Positions 1 through 6,246 of a DNA stretch of 8,586 bases are shown in pieces; position 1 is the stretch's first letter, and each line of letters opens with the position of its first letter. This DNA comes from Azonexaceae bacterium (GTDB lineage Bacteria > Pseudomonadota > Gammaproteobacteria > Burkholderiales > Rhodocyclaceae): the NCBI GenBank assembly GCA_009469685.1, contig SSTA01000244.1, forward strand, positions 1 to 8,586. Direction: 5' to 3'. The notes under the pieces are model-generated. The model had not been told where the DNA came from, ran no database searches, and was given only the letters and a program-made list of their open reading frames with translations. Position numbers and translations under genes: made by a program.

Positions 1-152
1 CCGGCGCAACGCTCGAAATAAATCTTCTTGGCCTTTTCCTTTTCGTCGGGCGTCATCGCCAGGCCATCTCCGCCCGCGGTCTGGGCAAAGGCAGAACCCA
101 TGGCGCCGGCAATGGCGGTCAGCGCCAAAATCCCCATTACTGTCTTTTTCAT
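1..152 (-). CDS. nirS: Cytochrome cd1 nitrite reductase NirS, N-terminal fragment (probable)
   Basis: Only the first 50 codons are inside the window; the gene runs off the left edge. The protein starts with a Sec signal peptide (MKKTVMGILALTAIAGAMGSAFA, cleavage likely after AFA at residues 21-23), so the product is periplasmic. After a short acidic and lysine-rich stretch it reads KAKKIYFERCAG, cut at what should be the first cysteine of a CxxCH heme c motif (IYFERCAGCHG). That lead-in is characteristic of the cytochrome c domain of NirS, which reduces nitrite to nitric oxide using heme c and heme d1. The start is well supported: AAGGAG lies 6 nt before the ATG. Divergence from a SUMT gene (NirE type) and the FNR-type site between them fit a denitrification locus. 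The cytochrome cd1 domain itself is not visible, so NirN or another c-type cytochrome remains possible. Confidence 0.72.
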   Translation of the reverse strand, partial: MKKTVMGILALTAIAGAMGSAFAQTAGGDGLAMTPDEKEKAKKIYFERCA

Positions 153-235
153 CTTCCTCTCCTTGGATTGAATAAACCGCGTGCGATCCCTAGACGCGAT
201 GGCCGGTAGGTTGAACCACTGCCGCTCCCCGTTCC

Positions 236-249
236 TTGATTTTCATCAA
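236..249. promoter_or_regulatory. FNR/ANR/DNR-type operator (perfect TTGAT-N4-ATCAA)
   Basis: TTGATTTTCATCAA is an exact match to the palindromic consensus of the CRP/FNR superfamily regulators FNR, ANR and DNR. It lies between the divergent nirS-like and nirE-like genes. Its centre is about 90 nt from the nirS start codon, so activation from the usual -41.5 position would give a nirS leader of about 50 nt. No strong -10 box is visible at the matching place on the minus strand (CAACCT or TTCAAC at best), as often happens at activator-dependent promoters. It could also serve nirE on the plus strand, where TAAATC at 275-280 is a weak -10 candidate. Which regulator binds (oxygen-sensing FNR or NO-sensing DNR) cannot be read from the site. 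Confidence 0.8.
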
Positions 250-383
250 TCCCCCCGCAAACCGATTCAGAAGGTAAATCATGGCCTTATCAAGACTTTC
301 GAACTACTTGGACTAGTTCTTAGGTAGTATTCCGCTCCCGGGGAAGGTGCCGCCTATTGGCAGGACGAGGCGGGCGCATTAGG

Positions 384-1178
384 ATGGCCGGCCAAGAAAA
401 TGGTCCGCAAACGACGATGAGCGTAAGCACGATGGAGGGAGGAAAGGTTTGGCTGGTGGGGTCGGGGCCGGGAGATCCGGACTTGCTCACGGTCAAGGCC
501 GCGCGCTTGATCGCCGGGGCGGATGCCCTGGTCTACGACCACCTGGTGGGCGAAGGCATCATCGACCTTGCCCGCCCGGACGCCCGGCGCATCTACGCCG
601 GCAAGGAAGCCTCCAACCACACCCTGCCCCAGGACGCCATCAACGAGTTGCTGGTCCGTCTGGCCCGGGAAGGTCTCGCGGTCGTCCGGCTGAAGGGCGG
701 CGACCCGTTCATCTTCGGTCGCGGCGGCGAGGAGCTTCAAACCCTGGTCGCTTCCGGGATTCCTTTCGAAGTCGTTCCCGGCGTCACGGCGGCGGCGGGG
801 TGTGCCGCCTATTCCGGATTTCCGCTCACCCATAGGGATCATGCCCAGGCGCTGGTTTTCGTCACTGGCCACCTCAAGGACGGGACGGTCAATCTGGATT
901 GGCCGGCCCTGGCCCGGCCGCGGCAGACCGTCGTTTTCTACATGGGCATCGGCGCCGCCCGGGAAATCTGCCGGCAAATGATCGTCCATGGCTTGCCGGA
1001 TACCACTCCGGCCGCAGTGATCCGCTGCGGCACCTTGCCGAACCAGCAGACTCTGGTCGCCACCCTGGGGACCCTGGCCGATCGCATCGCCGAATCGCGC
1101 ACCCGACCCCCGGCACTCATCGTGGTCGGCAGCGTGGTCGACCTCCATCGACAGCTGAGCTGGTTCGAGCGCCGGTGA
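384..1178 (+). CDS. nirE: Uroporphyrinogen-III C-methyltransferase (SUMT), probably NirE
   Basis: The enzyme transfers two methyl groups from S-adenosylmethionine to uroporphyrinogen III, giving precorrin-2, the branch point to siroheme, cobalamin and heme d1. Family signatures, numbered from the ATG at 384: the N-terminal loop VGSGPGDPDLL (25-35), VRLKGGDPFIFGRGGEE (about 102-118), VPGVTAAAG with P132, the GFPLTHRDHA segment just after it, and YMG with M187. There is no fused CysG-type dehydrogenase/ferrochelatase domain, so this is a stand-alone SUMT. Divergence from the nirS-like gene across a perfect FNR site favours NirE (heme d1) over CobA. The start is unresolved. TTG 357 has the best Shine-Dalgarno (GGGAAGG, 9 nt spacing) but codons before about 432 look non-coding; ATGs at 384, 417 and 432 all lack a good one, and family length favours 417 or 432. 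The 3' end overlaps the next gene by 4 nt. Confidence 0.85.
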   Translation: MAGQENGPQTTMSVSTMEGGKVWLVGSGPGDPDLLTVKAARLIAGADALVYDHLVGEGIIDLARPDARRIYAGKEASNHTLPQDAINELLVRLAREGLAVVRLKGGDPFIFGRGGEELQTLVASGIPFEVVPGVTAAAGCAAYSGFPLTHRDHAQALVFVTGHLKDGTVNLDWPALARPRQTVVFYMGIGAAREICRQMIVHGLPDTTPAAVIRCGTLPNQQTLVATLGTLADRIAESRTRPPALIVVGSVVDLHRQLSWFERR

Positions 1179-1555
1179 AATTCGCTCCCTTCCTGCTGGT
1201 ACTGGCCGCCAGCCCAGCTCTGGCCTATTCGGGCCCGGAACTGCTCGCCGATTGCCAAGCCGCCGAAAGCTTTTTCGCCGACAAGAAGAGCAGCGATCCC
1301 TACCAATCGGTCCGCGGCGCCCGCTGCCTGGCCTATGTGGCCGGTTTTGCCGACGGTTACGGAGTCGCCGACTTTCTCGCGGGCAAGGTGGGCGTCCAGT
1401 TGAACGCGTTGTGCCTGCCCACCGACGGCGATGTCCAGTACCGTCTCTTGCGGGCGGTCATCGCCCACCTCGAGAAGCAGCCGCCGGCTACCGACGCCGA
1501 CCCCCGCACCCTGGTTGCCGGCGCCCTGTCCAAGGCCTTCCCCTGCCCTCAATGA
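1175..1555 (+). CDS. Small secreted four-cysteine protein, Rap1a/Tai-like
   Basis: This is a 126-residue protein with a clear Sec signal peptide (MKFAPFLLVLAASPALA, cleavage after A17), so it is probably periplasmic. The mature part has four cysteines (C27, C51, C80, C124) and a layout resembling the Rap1a/Tai immunity-protein fold: a LLADC helix, RCLAYVAGFADG in the middle, LCLP, a long helix with HLEKQPP, and a C-terminal LVAGALSKAFPC. In that family the cysteines form two disulfides. Some members neutralise type VI secretion amidases, but many lie outside such loci and have no known role; no effector or T6SS gene is seen here. The GTG start overlaps the nirE stop as GTGA with only a weak Shine-Dalgarno, suggesting translational coupling. 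Function is unknown and the family call comes from pattern recognition only. No terminator was found downstream. Confidence 0.72.
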   Translation: MKFAPFLLVLAASPALAYSGPELLADCQAAESFFADKKSSDPYQSVRGARCLAYVAGFADGYGVADFLAGKVGVQLNALCLPTDGDVQYRLLRAVIAHLEKQPPATDADPRTLVAGALSKAFPCPQ

Positions 1556-1578
1556 GGCCGCATACGCGCCGGCCAAAC

Positions 1579-1607
1579 TTGTGAGGGCGCACCGATTCAG
1601 CGATAAT
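1579..1607 (+). promoter_or_regulatory. Sigma-70-type promoter of the tRNA-Leu gene
   Basis: TTGTGA (1579-1584, 4 of 6 matches to TTGACA) and GATAAT (1602-1607, 5 of 6 matches to TATAAT) are separated by exactly 17 bp. Transcription would start near 1614, about 6 nt before the mature tRNA. Position and spacing make this a convincing housekeeping promoter, although no GC-rich discriminator typical of stringently controlled genes can be judged with confidence. Confidence 0.6.
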
Positions 1608-1619
1608 TCGCCCTCCTCG

Positions 1620-1704
1620 GCCGAGGTGGCGGAATCGGTAGACGCAGCGGATTCAAAATCCGCCGCCGCAAGGTGTAAGGGTTCGAGTCCCTTCCTCGGC
1701 ACCA
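1620..1704 (+). tRNA. tRNA-Leu (anticodon CAA)
   Basis: An 85-nt tRNA gene with the CCA end encoded. The acceptor arm GCCGAGG (1620-1626) pairs perfectly with CCTCGGC (1694-1700), followed by discriminator A and CCA (1702-1704). The anticodon stem GCGGA/TCCGC encloses the loop TTCAAAA, giving anticodon CAA at 1654-1656, which reads the leucine codon UUG. The T arm is AAGGG-TTCGAGT-CCCTT. The long variable arm between 1664 and about 1676 is the class II feature expected of tRNA-Leu. The bases just before the gene (CCTCGG, 1615-1620) form a palindrome with the 5' acceptor strand, probably a by-product of the leader sequence. Confidence 0.97.
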
Positions 1705-1711
1705 GAGGCTG

Positions 1712-1744
1712 CTCCTCCAGCGCTTGTTGATAGCGTCGGAGGAG
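1712..1744 (+). terminator. Hairpin after tRNA-Leu, possible terminator or 3' processing stem
   Basis: CTCCTCC (1712-1718) pairs with GGAGGAG (1738-1744). After one mismatch and a G-U pair, CGC (1721-1723) pairs with GCG (1733-1735) around a 9-nt loop. The hairpin starts 8 nt after the tRNA CCA end. There is no T-tract behind it, so it is not a textbook Rho-independent terminator. It may protect or mark the 3' end of the precursor, and some transcripts may read on into the TerC gene. Confidence 0.45.
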
Positions 1745-1792
1745 TCGACGGCGAAACCCGGCCGGCTGACCCCAACCCTCCAAGATCATTCC

Positions 1793-2539
1793 ATGGACTT
1801 CCTCGGGATCGACTCCAGTTTCCTGCTCGCCGTCGGCCAGATCATCATGATCGACATCCTGCTCGGGGGAGACAACGCGGTGGTCATCGCCCTGGCCTGC
1901 CGTCGCCTGCCCGAGGCGCAGCGCCGCCAAGCGATTTTCTGGGGAGTGGCGGGGGCCATCGGCGTGCGGATCGCGCTCATCTTCTTTGCCCTGCAGCTCC
2001 TCGCGCTGCCCTATCTCAAGCTGGTCGGCGCCGCGCTCCTGATCTGGATAGGCGTCAAGCTTCTGCTCCCTGAAGATGACGACGGTCACGCCAACCTGGC
2101 AGCCAGCGACAGTCTCCTTGGCGCCATCCGGACGGTCGTCCTCGCCGATGTCGTCATGAGCCTCGACAATGTGATTGCCGTTGCGGGGGCGGCCAAGGGC
2201 GACATCGCCCTGGTGGTCTTCGGCATCCTGATCAGCGTGCCCATCATCGTCTGGGGAAGCCGCTTCGTCCTGCGCCTGATGGACCGCTTCCCCGTGGTCA
2301 TCACCCTCGGCGGCGCGCTCCTGGGTTGGATCGCTGGCGAGATGGCCATCACCGACCGTGTCATGCGCGAATCCTTCTTCGCCGACGCGGTACCGGGTGT
2401 CGTCAAGTATGCCGCTGCAGCCACCGGCGCCCTGCTCGTGGTCCTGGTCGGCAAGTGGCTCGCCAGCCGCCAGCTCGCCACCCGCGAACCGGTCGAAATC
2501 CCCCTCGACGCCGGCCCTTCGTCCGGCCACAAACCCTGA
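1793..2539 (+). CDS. TerC-family integral membrane protein (YjbE/YkoY type)
   Basis: The product has 248 residues, with about seven hydrophobic segments, in the inner membrane. Both TerC-family signature motifs are present: IDILLGGDNAVVIALACR (residues 20-37, with D21, D27 and N28) and LADVVMSLDNVIAVAG (118-132, with D119, D125 and N126). The acidic and asparagine residues in these repeated motifs are thought to bind metal. Relatives in other bacteria are linked to manganese export, to loading metal onto exported enzymes, or to tellurite resistance; which applies here cannot be told. The ATG at 1793 is chosen because the family begins just before IDxxLGGDN; an upstream extension to 1724 would read through the post-tRNA hairpin. 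The start lacks a Shine-Dalgarno. The gene is followed 13 nt later by a universal stress protein, probably as one transcript. Confidence 0.9.
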   Translation: MDFLGIDSSFLLAVGQIIMIDILLGGDNAVVIALACRRLPEAQRRQAIFWGVAGAIGVRIALIFFALQLLALPYLKLVGAALLIWIGVKLLLPEDDDGHANLAASDSLLGAIRTVVLADVVMSLDNVIAVAGAAKGDIALVVFGILISVPIIVWGSRFVLRLMDRFPVVITLGGALLGWIAGEMAITDRVMRESFFADAVPGVVKYAAAATGALLVVLVGKWLASRQLATREPVEIPLDAGPSSGHKP

Positions 2540-2552
2540 CCGAGGTCCAGCC

Positions 2553-2978
2553 ATGTACACTCTCCTGATTGCCGTCGACGGTTCCGAGGGCAGCCGTCGT
2601 GCCGTGGATCACGTCGTCCGCCTGGCCGCAGCGGGACTGCCCGTGGCGGTCCATGTCCTCAACGTCCAGATTCCGGTGGAATCAGGCCATGTCCGCATGT
2701 TCATCGAAGCGGAACGGATCGAGGGCTACTATCGCGAAGAAGGACTCGCCGCCCTAGATCCGGCCTGTGCCGTCCTGGCCGGGGCGGGGCTCGCCCCCAG
2801 CCGGCATCTCGCCGTCGGTCACGTCACCGAAACCATCCTCCACTACGCGGAAAAATTGCGCGCCGATCAGATCGTCCTCGGTTCGAACGGTGGCGCATCC
2901 CTGCGCCACCGGCTTCTAGGTTCAGTGGCCAGCGACGTCGCGGCCCGGGCTTCGGTTCCGGTCACCCTCGTCCGCTGA
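2553..2978 (+). CDS. UspA-family universal stress protein, ATP-binding type
   Basis: A 141-residue cytoplasmic single-domain universal stress protein. It opens with the typical first strand and loop, MYTLLIAVDGSEGSRRAV (conserved D9). The C-terminal nucleotide-binding signature G-x2-G-x9-G-S is complete: G110, G113, G123 and S124 in VLGSNGGASLRHRLLGS, followed by SVPVTLVR as the last strand. This places it in the ATP-binding subgroup rather than the UspA-like non-binding one. The start is supported by GAGG (2542-2545) 7 nt upstream. It sits 13 nt after the TerC-family gene, so the two are probably co-transcribed and the pair may form a stress or metal-response unit; that link is inferred from position only. 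No T-tract terminator is seen downstream. Confidence 0.92.
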   Translation: MYTLLIAVDGSEGSRRAVDHVVRLAAAGLPVAVHVLNVQIPVESGHVRMFIEAERIEGYYREEGLAALDPACAVLAGAGLAPSRHLAVGHVTETILHYAEKLRADQIVLGSNGGASLRHRLLGSVASDVAARASVPVTLVR

Positions 2979-3065
2979 TCCGCCCCGGTTCGACTGCCCT
3001 CTTCCCCGTAATAACCCTGATGCACCAGTTTTGTGCCGTCACGGAATTTTCGCGACGAAGTGATC

Positions 3066-3071
3066 TAAAAT
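3066..3071 (+). promoter_or_regulatory. Possible -10 box of the hemerythrin gene
   Basis: TAAAAT matches TATAAT at 5 of 6 positions and would give a start near 3078 and a leader of about 33 nt. No acceptable -35 box is found 16-18 bp upstream (the sequence there is around GGAATT), so the promoter may depend on an activator. A dyad at 3021-3037 lies further upstream. Confidence 0.35.
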
Positions 3072-3110
3072 CGAGCCCAGACTGCACTTCAGTCAACCCT
3101 CCTGACCGCC

Positions 3111-3530
3111 ATGGACAAAATTCTCTGGGATGATCGCTTCAGCGTCGGTGTCGCCGAGTTCGACGACCAACACCGGCGCCTGGCCGAACTCATCAACCAG
3201 TTGGGCGATTGCATCGGGCAATCCGCCGGTAGCGAGGCCGTGGCCGACGTTCTCAGCGCCCTCTCCGAGTACGCGAGCACCCATTTCGAAGCCGAGGAAG
3301 CCCTCCTGCAACGGCTGGGCTATCCCGAACTCAATGCCCAGTGGCAGGAGCATACGGAGTTCTGCGAAACCGTCGCCAACGCCTGTTACGACGCCAGTTG
3401 CGGTTCCGTGGATCTGCCCGCGCTGTCCGCCTATCTGATGCACTGGTGGGAAGACCACATCCTCCTGTTCGACATGCGCTACAAATCCTTCGTCGCCGGT
3501 CAGATCCCCCCATCCCCGAACAAAGCCTGA
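3111..3530 (+). CDS. Bacteriohemerythrin (single-domain oxygen-binding di-iron protein)
   Basis: A 139-residue single-domain hemerythrin with no signal peptide, so cytoplasmic. It reversibly binds O2 at a di-iron centre. All seven expected ligands are visible in canonical spacing: H21 in FDDQH, H58 and E62 in HFEAE, H81 in QEH, and H111, H116 and D121 in [11 protein letters not shown]. The opening [18 protein letters not shown] is typical for the family, which fixes the ATG at 3111 even though no Shine-Dalgarno precedes it; the sequence before it is pyrimidine-rich. Four cysteines (C34, C85, C92, C97) are not iron ligands. Stand-alone hemerythrins in microaerobic bacteria are proposed to deliver, store or sense oxygen, which fits a denitrifier, but no fused sensor domain or neighbour shows its role here. 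Confidence 0.95.
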   Translation: MDKILWDDRFSVGVAEFDDQHRRLAELINQLGDCIGQSAGSEAVADVLSALSEYASTHFEAEEALLQRLGYPELNAQWQEHTEFCETVANACYDASCGSVDLPALSAYLMHWWEDHILLFDMRYKSFVAGQIPPSPNKA

Positions 3531-3532
3531 GC

Positions 3533-3552
3533 GGACGGGCCGCCCACCGTCC
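3533..3552 (+). terminator. Weak hairpin just after the hemerythrin stop
   Basis: GGACGG (3533-3538) and CCGTCC (3547-3552) form a 6-bp GC-rich stem with an 8-nt loop, starting 3 nt after the stop codon. No T-run follows; the -10 box of the next promoter comes directly after. It could attenuate or end the hemerythrin transcript, but it may be chance in such GC-rich DNA. Confidence 0.3.
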
Positions 3553-3554
3553 TC

Positions 3555-3563
3555 TGCTACAAT
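3555..3563 (+). promoter_or_regulatory. Extended -10 promoter for queA-tgt
   Basis: TGCTACAAT combines the extended -10 TGn motif with TACAAT (5 of 6 to TATAAT). No -35 box is recognisable 17 bp upstream, which is usual for extended -10 promoters. The start would fall near 3570, giving a leader of about 53 nt. Confidence 0.55.
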
Positions 3564-3570
3564 GCGCCGC

Positions 3571-3584
3571 CGCCCGACCGGGCG
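3571..3584 (+). other. Hairpin at the predicted 5' end of the queA transcript
   Basis: CGCCC (3571-3575) and GGGCG (3580-3584) form a perfect 5-bp GC stem with the tetraloop GACC. It lies right at the predicted transcription start, where such stems can slow decay of the message from the 5' end. The role is inferred from position; in GC-rich DNA a short stem can arise by chance. Confidence 0.3.
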
Positions 3585-3622
3585 AACGCAGCCGCCTGCC
3601 CTCATCGCTCCCTTCCTCCCCC

Positions 3623-5768
<2,146 letters not shown>

Positions 5769-5775
5769 GGACCAG

Positions 5776-5784
5776 TGGTAGAAT
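5776..5784 (+). promoter_or_regulatory. Extended -10 promoter for yajC-secD-secF
   Basis: TGGTAGAAT carries the extended -10 TGn plus TAGAAT (5 of 6 to TATAAT), beginning 8 nt after the tgt stop codon. The predicted start is near 5791, with a leader of about 32 nt carrying GAGGAA (5809-5814) before the yajC ATG. No -35 box is recognisable. It would allow the Sec genes to be transcribed separately from queA-tgt, although read-through from upstream is also likely. Confidence 0.5.
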
Positions 5785-5822
5785 GTTGAGTTTTGCATCA
5801 ACCGCATCGAGGAACTTTTTCC

Positions 5823-6158
5823 ATGATTAGCCTTGCCCACGCCCAGGCCGCGGCCCCCGCCGGCCCCGCCGGAGACTATACCGGCCTCATCATGATGGTG
5901 GCCATGTTCGCCATCGTCTGGCTGATGATGATCCGCCCCCAGATGAAGAAGGCCAAGGAGCACAAGACCATGGTCGAGGCCCTGCAGAAGGGCGACGAAA
6001 TCGTCACCCAGGGCGGCCTCGCCGGCCGCATCACCAAGGTGGGCGAGAATTTCCTGCACGTCGATGTCTCCGAAGGCAAGGACGGCGCCGTCGAGGTCAT
6101 CGTTCAGAAATCGGCGATAGCCAACCTGTTGCCCAAGGGCACCCTGAAAGGACTGTGA
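5823..6158 (+). CDS. yajC: Sec translocon accessory protein YajC
   Basis: A 111-residue inner-membrane protein that joins SecD and SecF in the accessory complex of the SecYEG translocon. It has a short alanine/proline/glycine-rich N-terminus, one membrane segment (about residues 20-37, GLIMMVAMFAIVWLMMI) ending in the conserved RPQ (38-40), then the cytoplasmic basic stretch KKAKEHKTMVEALQKGDEIVTQGGLAG and a small beta domain (GRITKVGENFLHVDV). The start is supported by GAGGAA 8 nt upstream. The order tgt-yajC-secD-secF is widely conserved in proteobacteria. Its stop codon lies within the first heptamer of the inverted repeat that fills the gap before secD. Confidence 0.97.
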   Translation: MISLAHAQAAAPAGPAGDYTGLIMMVAMFAIVWLMMIRPQMKKAKEHKTMVEALQKGDEIVTQGGLAGRITKVGENFLHVDVSEGKDGAVEVIVQKSAIANLLPKGTLKGL

Positions 6159-6239
6159 GGAGTGAGGAGAGAGGAGTGAGGGGTCCCCCCCTCCTCCCTG
6201 CTCCGCCTCCACCCCTCACTCCTCACTCCTCACCCCTCA
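6156..6239 (+). repeat. Long imperfect inverted repeat of GTGAGGA heptamers between yajC and secD
   Basis: Two 28-nt arms (6156-6183 and 6212-6239) are reverse complements at 26 of 28 positions, separated by a 28-nt pyrimidine-rich spacer. Each arm is made of four tandem heptamers: in the left arm GTGAGGA, GTGAGGA, GAGAGGA and GTGAGGG; in the right arm variants of TCCTCAC. The element starts within the yajC stop codon and ends 7 nt before secD, so it fills almost the whole gap. As RNA it would make a strong stem, with GGGG-T-CCCC near the left base as a competing fold. No T-tract follows, so it is not a classic terminator. It may be a REP-like or miniature mobile element, or slippage-grown DNA. 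Purines dominate one arm and pyrimidines the other. Confidence 0.9.
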
Positions 6240-6246
6240 AAGCACC

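Noticed and set aside
280..293. A second FNR-type site using the half-site ATCAA at 289-293
   Set aside because: The partner half at 280-284 reads CATGG instead of TTGAT, so only one half is present.
1431..1730. A 99-codon plus-strand frame running through the tRNA-Leu gene
   Set aside because: It overlaps the Rap1a-like gene in another frame and translates a tRNA; no start context or family supports it.
938..2560. A 540-codon open frame on the minus strand covering nirE, the Rap1a-like gene, the tRNA and the TerC gene
   Set aside because: It is antisense to well-recognised genes and to a tRNA, its translation is low-complexity and rich in G, D, A, R and Q, and it has no family signature. 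Long antisense frames are expected in GC-rich DNA.
2979..3110. A Rho-independent terminator after the Usp gene
   Set aside because: No stable stem followed by a T-run is found in this gap; only the GCAC/GTGC dyad and a -10-like box are visible.
3341..3622. N-terminal extension of queA by 94 codons
   Set aside because: It overlaps the hemerythrin gene in another frame and crosses the predicted promoter; QueA proteins begin near the ATG at 3623.
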